DNA from: Streptomyces sp. R21
Lineage (GTDB): Bacteria; Actinomycetota; Actinomycetes; Streptomycetales; Streptomycetaceae
Direction: 5' to 3'
DNA length: 64,000 bases
Assembly: GCF_041051975.1 (NCBI RefSeq)
Contig: NZ_CP163435.1
Location: 1,488,001 to 1,552,000, forward strand
The translations under genes were made by a program, and so were the position numbers. This document shows positions 37,006-45,637 of the stretch, one piece after another (positions within the stretch are counted from its first letter, which is position 1; each line of letters opens with the position of its first letter). Below the pieces are notes generated by a model. It saw only the letters and a list, made by a program, of their open reading frames with translations, was not told where the DNA came from and ran no database searches.

Positions 37006-38292
37006 ATGACCGACGTGTTCTCCCGTCTCCTGGCCAGGCGCTCCACCACCGCCCCGAAGTCCCCGCGTGAGCGCACCTGGAAGCGTCTCTCCCCACTCCT
37101 GCGGCTGCTGATCCTGACCCAACTCGCCTTCAACATCGGCTTCTTCGCCGTACTGCCGTTCCTCGCCGAGCATCTCGGCACGGCGATCGGCATGGCGGGC
37201 TGGACGGTCGGCTTCGTGCTGGGCCTGCGGACGTTCAGCCAGCAGGGCCTTTTCGTGGTCGGGGGCTGGCTCGTCGACCGGTACGGTGTGCGGCCGATGG
37301 TCCTGGCGGGCTGTGCGCTGCGCGTCGCCGGCTTCGCCTGGCTGGGGTTCGCCGAGGTGACATGGGCGGTGATCTGCTCGGTGCTGCTGATCGGGTTCGC
37401 CGCCGCGCTGTTCTCACCGGCCGTGGAGTCGGAGGTGGCCCGGCAGGCGGTGGTCTGGGAGGAGGAAGGTCACGGCTCCCGCACCCGCGTCCTGGCCCTG
37501 CTGTCCGCGGCCGGCCAGGCCGGGGCCTTCATCGGCCCGCTGCTCGGTGGTCTGCTGCTCACCGTGAACTTCCGCACGGCCACTCTCGCGGGCGCCGGCG
37601 TCTTCGTTCTCGTCCTCGCCGGGCACGCGTGGCTGCTGCCACAGCACATCCCCGGCCAGGTGCGGGTACGGGACCGGGGCGGAGTCGGCGAGCTGCTGCG
37701 CAACCGCCGTTTCCTCGCCCTTTGCTGCGCCTACGGCAGCTACCTGCTCGCCTACAACCAGCTCTATCTCGCCCTGCCGGACGAGGTGGAGCGGGCGGCA
37801 GGCTCGCAGGAGCCGCTGTCCTGGCTGTTCGCCCTGTCGTCCCTGCTTGTCGTGTGCGCGCAGCTTCCGGTTACCGGATGGGCGGGCGACCGGCTCGGCC
37901 TGCGCCGCTCGATGGCCGCCGGACTCGTGCTGGTCGCGACCGGCTTCACGGTCGTCGCCGTCGCGCGCCCGGCGGGCTGGACCGGCCTCCCGGGGCTGCT
38001 GCCGGCCGCCGGATACGTCGTCCTGCTCACCCTCGGCCAGATGCTGATCGTGCCCGCCGCCCGCGCCTGGGTGCCCGACCTCGCCGAGGAGGGCCGTACC
38101 GGCCTCTACACCGGCGCCCTGTCCTCGGTCTCCGGTCTGATCGTGCTCATCGGCAGCTCGGCCACCGGCTCCCTGCTCGACCTGGACCTCCCGGCCGCCG
38201 TGCCGTGGCTGGTCCTCGCCGCCGTACCGGCACTGGCCGTGACGCTTCTGCCACGCGGAAGGGAACCCGCCGGTGGTGTCGCCGGGGCCTGA
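37006..38292 (+). CDS. MFS transporter, probable exporter
   Basis: 428 aa, twelve predicted membrane segments, with the MFS loop 2-3 motif GGWLVDRYGVRPM and its repeat GWAGDRLGLRRS. MdtH-like in layout. Begins seven bases after the permease stop. An MFS exporter downstream of a family-5 importer resembles the CntA-CntE arrangement where a metallophore is sent out and its metal complex taken back. No biosynthesis genes are present. Confidence 0.88.
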   Translation: MTDVFSRLLARRSTTAPKSPRERTWKRLSPLLRLLILTQLAFNIGFFAVLPFLAEHLGTAIGMAGWTVGFVLGLRTFSQQGLFVVGGWLVDRYGVRPMVLAGCALRVAGFAWLGFAEVTWAVICSVLLIGFAAALFSPAVESEVARQAVVWEEEGHGSRTRVLALLSAAGQAGAFIGPLLGGLLLTVNFRTATLAGAGVFVLVLAGHAWLLPQHIPGQVRVRDRGGVGELLRNRRFLALCCAYGSYLLAYNQLYLALPDEVERAAGSQEPLSWLFALSSLLVVCAQLPVTGWAGDRLGLRRSMAAGLVLVATGFTVVAVARPAGWTGLPGLLPAAGYVVLLTLGQMLIVPAARAWVPDLAEEGRTGLYTGALSSVSGLIVLIGSSATGSLLDLDLPAAVPWLVLAAVPALAVTLLPRGREPAGGVAGA

Positions 38293-38300
38293 CCGGGACA

Positions 38301-38495
38301 TCAGCGGGCGACCGTCTCGGCGGCGGTCAGGCAGGTGGTGTTGCCGGTGGCGTCCTGGAGGACGGCGGCGGTACGGCGGGCGGCTGCGCGGGCGGACAGC
38401 GCCCACACATCGTCGTCCCCGACCCTGACGACGCCGTCGGCCGGGCGCAGCGAGCAGTGGACGGCGCGCAGCAGGGTCGACTTGCCGCTGCCGTT
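38301..38495 (-). pseudogene. Truncated ABC ATPase fragment (FecE/BtuD-like)
   Basis: 65-codon remnant. Translating the minus strand gives [12 protein letters not shown] (Walker A), then LRPADGVVRVGDDDVWALSA, a Q-loop-like AAVLQDATG and ETVAR followed by stop. It begins inside the Walker A loop, directly after the stop of the oxidoreductase gene, and lacks the signature and Walker B. So a once larger FecE-type ATPase has lost its start and its 3' two-thirds. Confidence 0.75.
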
Positions 38496-38496
38496 G

Positions 38497-39603
38497 TCAG
38501 GCCGCCGTGTACCCGAGCTGGCGTCGCATGAAGGGGGTCATGAGGGTCTTCGCCTTGGCCATGGTGGTGGTGCGGGTGCCGAGGACCGCGGTCTCGCCGC
38601 CCGGCACGGGCAGGACGGTCACGCCGTCGGCGGGGCCGAAGGGCACGATGAGCGGGGTGCGGTGGACCGCCCGGTAGGAGCGGGGCTCCTTGCCGTGCCT
38701 GCCCGAACTGCGCAGGTAGGCGCGGATGTTGTGGGCGGCGACCTCCGCCTGGGCGAGTGCGGCGGGAGTGACCTTGAGTTCGCCGACGTCGTTCACGTCG
38801 CCGACCGCGAACACGTCCGGCCTTCCCTCGACGCGGAGCGTCGGGTCGACCTTCACGTGGCCGGTCCCGTTCAGCCAGTCGCCGTGTCCGGCCAGCCGCA
38901 GCCAGAGGGTGTTGGGGGTGGTGCCCGTGGTCCAGAAGGAGAGGTCGGCGGCGATGACCGTGCCGCGGGCGTCGCGGTAGGTGCCGAAGTCGTTGCCGGG
39001 GGCCATGAAGGTGTCGAGTCGTACGTCCACGTCGTGGGACTCCAGCCAGGCGTGGGCCCTGCGCCCGGCGCGAGCGCTGCCGGTGGCGTGCAGCAGCTCC
39101 GGCCCGGAGTGCGCGAGTGTGACCCGGGCGTCCGGCCGGGCCAGGCGGATCTCGGCGCTGAGCTCGACCCCCGAAGGGCCTCCGCCGACGACGAGGACGT
39201 GCGCGGCGGTGGCGACCTTGTGCTGGTGCTCGGCGAACGACTTGGCGGCCTCCTCGGTGGTGGAGCCGCTGAAGCGGGCCGGTTCCGGGTAGTCGGCGCC
39301 GGTGGCGATCACCAGCACGTCGTACGGCAGCCGTTCGCCCGTGGCCAGCAGTACCTGTCGCCCGGTGGTGTCGATGCGGATCGCCTTGCCCAGTGCGACG
39401 CGGCCGTCGCGCAGCAGTCGGTCGTACGGAATGAAGGGGGTCCCCGTCCAGTCCGGGCGCACCCCGGCACGCAGGGAGGCGATGCGGTGGAAGAAGACCT
39501 CCTTGCGGTCCACGAGCGTGACCCGGGCTTCCCTGTCCAGCCGTTTGGCCAGCCGGACGCCCGCGTAGCCGCCGCCGATCACCACTACGTTGCCGTCTCG
39601 CAC
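38497..39603 (-). CDS. NAD(P)H:quinone oxidoreductase, NDH-2/AIF-like
   Basis: 368 aa flavoprotein. FAD-binding VVVIGGGYAGVRLAKRL at the N-terminus, NAD-binding VLVVGGGPSGVELSAE near residue 145, and the C-terminal FAVGDVND flavin-site motif. No membrane span is obvious. Members transfer electrons from NADH to quinones; the closer relation may be to the AIFM2-like group. Start GTG 39603 with GGAG eight bases ahead. A MarR-type palindrome lies about 45 bases upstream. Substrate preference is not visible. Confidence 0.88.
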   Translation of the reverse strand: MRDGNVVVIGGGYAGVRLAKRLDREARVTLVDRKEVFFHRIASLRAGVRPDWTGTPFIPYDRLLRDGRVALGKAIRIDTTGRQVLLATGERLPYDVLVIATGADYPEPARFSGSTTEEAAKSFAEHQHKVATAAHVLVVGGGPSGVELSAEIRLARPDARVTLAHSGPELLHATGSARAGRRAHAWLESHDVDVRLDTFMAPGNDFGTYRDARGTVIAADLSFWTTGTTPNTLWLRLAGHGDWLNGTGHVKVDPTLRVEGRPDVFAVGDVNDVGELKVTPAALAQAEVAAHNIRAYLRSSGRHGKEPRSYRAVHRTPLIVPFGPADGVTVLPVPGGETAVLGTRTTTMAKAKTLMTPFMRRQLGYTAA

Positions 39604-39623
39604 TGAGCTCTCCTGCGCCTCGT

Positions 39624-39632
39624 GGGGGGGGG
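39624..39632. repeat. Run of nine G
   Basis: Homopolymer of nine G on the + strand (nine C in the oxidoreductase leader), about 20 bases before the GTG start. Could vary by slippage and alter expression. Confidence 0.7.
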
Positions 39633-39648
39633 ACGAGAGGCAACGTAA

Positions 39649-39666
39649 CATTTGAAACTTAAAGCG
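39649..39666. promoter_or_regulatory. MarR-type operator candidate
   Basis: CATTTGAAACTTAAAGCG holds the near-palindromic TTTGA/TTAAA arms around AAC, similar to redox-sensing MarR-family sites. It lies in the promoter of the oxidoreductase gene. Confidence 0.35.
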
Positions 39667-39740
39667 TTTGGCGGACTCTGTGTGAGTGCCGTGAAGACGA
39701 GCGGCTCGCGGACGGACCGCGAGCGAGACCGGCCCGGGCG

Positions 39741-41027
39741 TTACTTGACGACCGTCGACCAGTCGGGCGACTGCGCCGGGTCGAGGCTGCGCAGCCGCTC
39801 GCGCACCTCCGGCGTCTGGACGTCCAGCCAGTCGGCCAGTTCGCGGAAGGAGACGCAGCGGACCTCCTTCTTCACGCACACGTTCTTGATGACGTCGTCG
39901 ATGGCCTTCATGTATATGCCACCGTTCCAGTCCTCGAAGTGGTTGCCGATGAACAGCGGTGCCCGGCTGCCGTAGTACACCCGGTTGAAGCCGGCGAGGT
40001 AGGAGGCGGTGGTCTCCTGCTGCCAGGTCGTGTACTGCGAGGGGTCGCCGTCGGTCTCCCCCTTGGACTGGTTGTAGAGGAAGTTGAAGTCCATGGACAG
40101 GCCCTGGTACTTGCCGCCCTCGTAGGGCAGCAGCTCCAGCGGGAAGTCCCAGACGCCGTTCTTCTTGGTGGGCCATATCTGGAAGTCGCCCGTGGAGCTG
40201 GCGTCGTAGCGCCAGCCGAGGCTCTTGATCGCGGGGAGCAGGGTCTTCTGTCCCTCCAGGCAGGGCGCGCGGCCACCGACGATCTCCCGCTTCGCGTCGA
40301 ACGGCAGGGCGGGCAGATCGGTGTAGCCGGTGTTGGTCTTCCAGTTCTGCACGAACGAGTAGAACTGGCTGATCTCGCTCTTCCACTCCTCGGTGCTCCA
40401 GTCGCCGCCGCCCTTGGCGTCGCAGAAGTGGCCGTTGAAGTGGGAGCCGATCTCGTTGCCGTCCTTCCACGCCTTGCCGAGCTGTTCCAGGGTGGTGCGG
40501 ATGTGCTCGTCGGTGGCGTAGCTGATCGCCGCGTCGCCCGGCTTGTGCTGCGGCCCCTGGTAGAGCGTCTTCTTGTCCTTCGGCAGCAGGTAGATGCCGG
40601 TGAGGAAGAAGGTCATGTGGGCGTTGTACTTCTTCGCGAGCTCCCGGTAGTGCGAGAAGAGATGGTCGTCGCCCTCCAGGGCGCCGTCCCAGGAGAAGAC
40701 GACGAACTGGGGCGGCTTCTCCCCCGGCTTGAGCCGCACCGGCTTGAGCTGCCCCGTCTGCGGTCCGGTGTACGACGTGGAGCCGTCCCCGAGCACCTTG
40801 GTCTTGCCGTCCCAGGCGGGCTCGTCCTTCGTCCCGGCGGTGGTGCCGCCGTCGGAACTCCTGCCGCCGGCCGACGCGGTCGACGGCGCGCCGTCCGAGC
40901 CGCCGAGTGCCAGATAGGCGGCGACGAGGCAGGCGACGACAAGGAGGGCCGCCATGGTCACGATCCCCGGGCGGGCATTCATCAGAGGGGCGCGGCGACG
41001 GCGGCGGCGACCGGCTTTCGATGTCAT
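39741..41027 (-). CDS. Membrane-anchored polysaccharide deacetylase-like protein
   Basis: 428 aa. Residues 1-20 basic, 21-42 a membrane anchor (VTMAALLVVACLVAAYLAL), then a linker and a NodB-like barrel: FVVFSWDGALEG holds the first Asp, GSHFNGHF the His pair, and the last 100 residues carry RAPLFIGNHFEDW. The usual second metal His spacing is less clear, so activity on wall glycan or another polymer is probable but not certain. ATG 41027; the ribosome site is weak. It lies 72 bases after the PBP gene, same strand, suggesting a wall-related unit. Confidence 0.78.
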   Translation of the reverse strand: MTSKAGRRRRRRAPLMNARPGIVTMAALLVVACLVAAYLALGGSDGAPSTASAGGRSSDGGTTAGTKDEPAWDGKTKVLGDGSTSYTGPQTGQLKPVRLKPGEKPPQFVVFSWDGALEGDDHLFSHYRELAKKYNAHMTFFLTGIYLLPKDKKTLYQGPQHKPGDAAISYATDEHIRTTLEQLGKAWKDGNEIGSHFNGHFCDAKGGGDWSTEEWKSEISQFYSFVQNWKTNTGYTDLPALPFDAKREIVGGRAPCLEGQKTLLPAIKSLGWRYDASSTGDFQIWPTKKNGVWDFPLELLPYEGGKYQGLSMDFNFLYNQSKGETDGDPSQYTTWQQETTASYLAGFNRVYYGSRAPLFIGNHFEDWNGGIYMKAIDDVIKNVCVKKEVRCVSFRELADWLDVQTPEVRERLRSLDPAQSPDWSTVVK

Positions 41028-41099
41028 GGGATGCGCATTCTGCGAGGAGGGGTTCGAGAAGGGCGAGGGGAGCGGATCACCGGGTCCCGGTCGGCGGCG

Positions 41100-43310
41100 T
41101 CAGCCGAGCGGACTCATGGCTTTCGACCAGATGTCGTACGGCACGGTGGTGGAGGGCGTTCCGGCGATCCCCTTCAGCGGCAGCGGCTCCAGACTCTTGG
41201 TGAGATCCATGCGGTAGACGACGACGGCGGTGGACACGGAGCGGTGCGTGCCGACGTACCAGCCGGCGGTGTCCTTCTGTGTCGTGCCGCCCTTGCCGGC
41301 GACCTTCGCGGACGCGCTCGCCTCGGTGGGGTGCTGCGCCTGGAAGGCGTCCGTGAGCGCGTCGGTGACCTGGCCGGCGACCTGGGGGCGCATGGCGCGG
41401 CGATGCTTCGGGGTGTCCAGGGCGACGGTGGAGCCGTTGCGGGTGACGCGGCGCACGGAGTACGGCTCGGTGTGCGTGCCCCCGGCGGCGAAGGTGGCGT
41501 ACGAACTGGCCATCCGGATCGCGCTGGGCGTGGAGTTGCCCATGGACAGGGCGGGCACCTGCGGTCCGATGCTGGACGACAGCAGGCCCGCGGCCTCGGC
41601 GGTGGCGCGCACCTTGTCCAGGCCGGTGTCCATGCCCAGTTGCATGAAGGGCGTGTTCACGGACTCGGCGAGCGCCTTGCCCAGGCTGATCGTTCCCCAG
41701 GACTTGCCGTCGTCGTTGTGCGCGGCGACCTTCTTGCCGCTGCGGTCCCAGTAGGGCCCCTCGGGCGTGGTGACGGGGACGCCGTCGTCCCCGTCGTAGA
41801 GGGACTCCGGGGTGACGGGGGTCGCCGCGCCGCCGCGCTCCTTGTGGACGCCGTTCTCCAGGCCGGCGGCGTAGACGAGCGGCAGGAACGCCGTGCCGGC
41901 CGGGACGGTGGCGGCGTTGGACTCGTTGAAGCCCTGCTTGCGGTGGTCCGGTCCGCCGTAGACGGCGAGGATGCGGCCGTCGGCGGCCACCGAGGCGCCG
42001 CCGTAGTGCGCGGCCTTGGCCTTGTCCTTGTCGTCCTTCTGCGCCTTGGCGCGGGCCTTGGTCACGGCGTCGGTGAGCGCCTCCTCGCGGCGCTTGTCGA
42101 AGGTGGTGTAGATCTGGTAGCCGCCGAGGTCGAAGTCCTTGTCCGAGATGTGCCCGGCCTTCTTGGCGTAGGTGGCGGCGAGTTCCACCAGGTAGTCGCT
42201 CTGGTGACCGGTCTCGTTGGTCCGCGCCTGCTTGACCGGCTCGGGGAAGTGCTTGTACTTGGCGCGCTCGGTGGCCGACAGCTTGCCGGTCTTCACCATG
42301 CGGTCGAGGATCCAGTCCCATCGTTCGACGGCCCGCGCGTGGTTGGCCTGGCTGAGCGTGGGGTCGTAGAGGCCCGCGCCCTTCAGCAGGGACGCGAGGA
42401 AGGCGGCCTCGCTGACGTTGAGCTTGCTCACGTCCTTGCCGTAGTAGGCCTGCGCGGCGCGTTGTATGCCATAGGTGCCGCGGCCGAACCAGCTCGTGTT
42501 GAGGTAGCCCTCCAGGATGCGGTCCTTGCTCATGTGCTCATCGAGCTTGACGGCGATCATGGCTTCGGTGAACTTGCGGCTCACGGAGCGGTTCTGGTTC
42601 AGGTAGACGTTCTTGACGTACTGCTGGGTGATGGTGGAGCCGCCCTGGGTGTCGCCCTCGCCGACGGTGCGCCACAGGGCCCGGGTGAGGCCCTTCACGG
42701 ATATGCCGGGGTCGGAGTAGAAGCTCTCGTTCTCCGCCGCCAGGACCGCGTAGCGCACGTCCTTGGGTATGTCCTTCAGCGGCATCGCCTGGCGCCGCAC
42801 CCAGCCGGTACGGGCCATGGGGGTGCCGTCGGCCCAGAAGTAGACGTTGTCCTGCTGGGTGGCGTACGTATTCAGGTTGTCCGGTATGTCCGTCATGGCG
42901 TACGCGATGGTCAGCAGGCAGCCGACCAGGCCCAGCGAGGCGGCCCAGGCGCCGAGCCACTGACGCCAGGAGGGTATCCAGCGCCGCCAGCCGATGCGGC
43001 CCGGGCGCGGGTACTGCGGCCGCAGGCGGCGGACGAAGGGCACGACCCGCCGGGCGAGCGGGGCGAGTCGCTCGAGAAGCGGCCGCAGGCGTTCGACGAG
43101 TGGGGCGAGCCGCTCGGCGATCCGGCCGAGGGCGGGCGGCAGGGTGACTTTGCGGCGCGGCCCCCGCCGTGAGCCGGCCTGCCGTGCCGAGGGAGCCCCT
43201 GTTTCCGTGGCCGCGGCGCCGCGGCCACGGACCCGGAGACGGCGATGCCAGGGCTGCTTCGGGGCCGCGCGGCGCCGGCGCGCGCCGGGGCCTGCGTCCG
43301 GCTCAGCCAT
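41100..43310 (-). CDS. Class A PBP with intact GT51 and degenerate transpeptidase
   Basis: 736 aa. Cytoplasmic 1-115 with repeated RLxPLxxR heptads at 64-98; one membrane span 118-140; GT51 peptidoglycan glycosyltransferase with E193 in AAENESFYSDPG and GGSTITQQ at 223-230; transpeptidase-like domain from about 380. The active-site SxxK is replaced: VPAGTAFLPL places Thr473 and Leu476 where Ser and Lys belong. SVN (SxN) and KGGTT (KTG-like) remain. So glycan polymerisation is expected while cross-linking probably is not. ATG 43310 follows GGAGCG. A deacetylase-like gene follows it. Confidence 0.88.
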   Translation of the reverse strand: MAEPDAGPGARRRRAAPKQPWHRRLRVRGRGAAATETGAPSARQAGSRRGPRRKVTLPPALGRIAERLAPLVERLRPLLERLAPLARRVVPFVRRLRPQYPRPGRIGWRRWIPSWRQWLGAWAASLGLVGCLLTIAYAMTDIPDNLNTYATQQDNVYFWADGTPMARTGWVRRQAMPLKDIPKDVRYAVLAAENESFYSDPGISVKGLTRALWRTVGEGDTQGGSTITQQYVKNVYLNQNRSVSRKFTEAMIAVKLDEHMSKDRILEGYLNTSWFGRGTYGIQRAAQAYYGKDVSKLNVSEAAFLASLLKGAGLYDPTLSQANHARAVERWDWILDRMVKTGKLSATERAKYKHFPEPVKQARTNETGHQSDYLVELAATYAKKAGHISDKDFDLGGYQIYTTFDKRREEALTDAVTKARAKAQKDDKDKAKAAHYGGASVAADGRILAVYGGPDHRKQGFNESNAATVPAGTAFLPLVYAAGLENGVHKERGGAATPVTPESLYDGDDGVPVTTPEGPYWDRSGKKVAAHNDDGKSWGTISLGKALAESVNTPFMQLGMDTGLDKVRATAEAAGLLSSSIGPQVPALSMGNSTPSAIRMASSYATFAAGGTHTEPYSVRRVTRNGSTVALDTPKHRRAMRPQVAGQVTDALTDAFQAQHPTEASASAKVAGKGGTTQKDTAGWYVGTHRSVSTAVVVYRMDLTKSLEPLPLKGIAGTPSTTVPYDIWSKAMSPLG

Positions 43311-43573
43311 GCCGCGCTCCCCAACGCATGTCGCCCACGGGACGGGTGGGGCGGAACACCCCTCTTTTTTGGCATGTCCACGTCACGACCGCGTCTCCCT
43401 CCGCACTCACACTTGACCAGCGCGGATTGACGCAGCGGCCGCATGCGCGGCCGCGAGCCCCCCTGACCTCTTGATCGGGTCGTTTCCCCCGCCCGATCTC
43501 TTGGTACGTCGCGCCCCTCGTAAATTATCAGTGGTCACTGTGAAGATTTCGATCGGGAACCGGTCACGCATGA

Positions 43574-45460
43574 TCAAGCCGTCTGTGCCACCTCAGCCGG
43601 GGCCTTCTCGAACTGGGTGCGGTACAGCTCCGCGTACCGCCCCCCGGCGGCGAGCAGCTCCTCGTGCGTGCCCCGTTCCACGATCTGTCCTGCCTCGACC
43701 ACGAGGATCGCATCGGCGGCGCGCACAGTCGACAGCCGGTGGGCGATGACCACCGCGGTCCGGCCCTCCAGGGCCTCGGCGAGCGCCTCCTGGACGGCCG
43801 CCTCCGAGGTGTTGTCCAGGTGGGCGGTGGCCTCGTCGAGGATGACGACGCGCTGGCGGGCCAGCAGCAGGCGGGCGATGGTCATGCGCTGGCGCTCGCC
43901 ACCGGAGAGCCGGTAGCCGCGCTCGCCGACCACGGTGTCCAGGCCGTCGGGCAGGGAGCTCACGAGGTCCTCCAGGCGGGCCCGGCGCAGCACGTCCCAG
44001 AGCTCGTCCTCGGTCGCCGCCGGCCGCGCCAGCAGCAGGTTCTCCCGCACCGAGTCGTGGAACAGGTGCCCGTCCTGGGTGACCATGCCGAGCGTCTCGC
44101 GCATCGAGGCGGCGCTCAGCTCGCGCACGTCGACCCCGCCGATGCGGACGGCGCCCTCGTCGGTGTCGTACAGGCGCGGCAGCAGCTGCGCGATGGTCGA
44201 CTTGCCCGCGCCGGACGAGCCCACTAGCGCGACGGTCTGGCCGGGTTCGGCGCGGAAGGAGATGCCGTGCAGGACCTCGGCGCCGCCGCGGGTGTCCAGG
44301 GCGGCGACCTCCTCCAGCGAGGCGAGGGAGACCTTGTCGGCGGACGGGTAGGCGAAGCGGACGTCGTCGAACTCCACGGCGACCGGGCCCTCCGGCACCG
44401 TGCGCGCGTCCGGCTTCTCATCGATGAGCGGCTTGAGGTCGAGCACTTCGAAGACGCGCTCGAAGCTGACGAGGGCGCTCATGACCTCCACGCGCGCCCC
44501 GGCGAGCGAGGTGAGCGGCGCGTACAGGCGGGTCAGCAGCAGGGCCAGGGAGACGACGGCGCCCGGCTCCAGGGTGCCGCGCAGCGCGAACCAGCCGCCG
44601 AGACCGTATACGAGCGCGAGGGCCAGCGCCGACACCAGCGTCAGGGCCGTGATGAACGCCGACTGCGCCATCGCCGTCCGTACGCCGATGTCCCGCACCC
44701 GCCGGGCGCGTGCCGCGAACTCGACCGACTCCTGATCGGGCCGCCCGAACAGCTTGACCAGCGTGGCGCCGGGCGCGGAGAACCGCTCGGTCATCCGGGT
44801 GCCCATCGAGGCGTTGAGGTCCGCCGCCTCGCGCTGGAGCTTCGCCATCCGGCTGCCCATCCGCCGGGCGGGAAGCACGAACACCGGCAGCAGGACAAGG
44901 GCGAGCAGGGTGATCTGCCAGGACAGCGTGAGCATGACGGCCAGTGTGAGCAGCAGCGTCACCACATTGCTGACCACTCCCGACAGGGTGTTGCTGAAGG
45001 CGCGCTGGGCTCCGATGACGTCGTTGTTGAGACGACTGACGAGCGCGCCCGTACGAGTGCGTGTGAAAAACGCGACCGGCATGCGCTGCACATGATCGAA
45101 CACAGCCGTCCGAAGATCCAGGATCAGACCTTCGCCCAGCGTCGACGACAGCCAGCGGCCGAGGATCCCGACCGCCGCCTCGGCGAGCGCGATCACGGCG
45201 ATGAGCACGGCAAGTCCGATGACGGTGCTCTCGGCGCCGCCGGACACGATCGTGTCGACGATGTGCCCCGCGAGCACCGGCGTCGCGACGGCGAGCAGCG
45301 CGGTCACCACGCTGAGCGCCACGAACTGGGCGATACGGCGGCGGTGCGGGCGCGCGAAGACGGCGATGCGGCGCAGCGTCACGCGGTTGAAGGGGCGGCG
45401 TTCCTGCTGCGCGTTCATGACGCTGTGCAGCTGGGTCCAGGCTGTGGTCTCCATGCTCAT
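43574..45460 (-). CDS. ABC exporter, fused membrane and ATPase half-transporter
   Basis: 628 aa. Six membrane segments in residues 40-320 (type I exporter fold), then the ATPase: Walker A VGSSGAGKST, Q-loop VTQDGHLF, signature LSGGERQRM, Walker B VVILDEATAHLD, H-loop AHRLST. Works as a homodimer or with a partner; none is adjacent. Such proteins export lipids, peptides or drugs. ATG 45460; ribosome site poor. Separated by 263 bases from the downstream PBP gene, which holds an AT-rich promoter. Confidence 0.92.
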   Translation of the reverse strand: MSMETTAWTQLHSVMNAQQERRPFNRVTLRRIAVFARPHRRRIAQFVALSVVTALLAVATPVLAGHIVDTIVSGGAESTVIGLAVLIAVIALAEAAVGILGRWLSSTLGEGLILDLRTAVFDHVQRMPVAFFTRTRTGALVSRLNNDVIGAQRAFSNTLSGVVSNVVTLLLTLAVMLTLSWQITLLALVLLPVFVLPARRMGSRMAKLQREAADLNASMGTRMTERFSAPGATLVKLFGRPDQESVEFAARARRVRDIGVRTAMAQSAFITALTLVSALALALVYGLGGWFALRGTLEPGAVVSLALLLTRLYAPLTSLAGARVEVMSALVSFERVFEVLDLKPLIDEKPDARTVPEGPVAVEFDDVRFAYPSADKVSLASLEEVAALDTRGGAEVLHGISFRAEPGQTVALVGSSGAGKSTIAQLLPRLYDTDEGAVRIGGVDVRELSAASMRETLGMVTQDGHLFHDSVRENLLLARPAATEDELWDVLRRARLEDLVSSLPDGLDTVVGERGYRLSGGERQRMTIARLLLARQRVVILDEATAHLDNTSEAAVQEALAEALEGRTAVVIAHRLSTVRAADAILVVEAGQIVERGTHEELLAAGGRYAELYRTQFEKAPAEVAQTA

Positions 45461-45637
45461 GGGAGAGACGGTATGACCTCAAGCTTCGTTGAGGTCAACG
45501 AAGGCCCGCAGAAGTCAGGGCGCACAGGCAACCCGAGGGGCGCCCGGCACCCCGCGACCTGCCTTTGCCCGGCGTGTCAGCCGCCGTCCCCGTGCCCGCA
45601 ACCCCACGTTGGTGCGGTGTGGAAACCCTCTCCCGAT

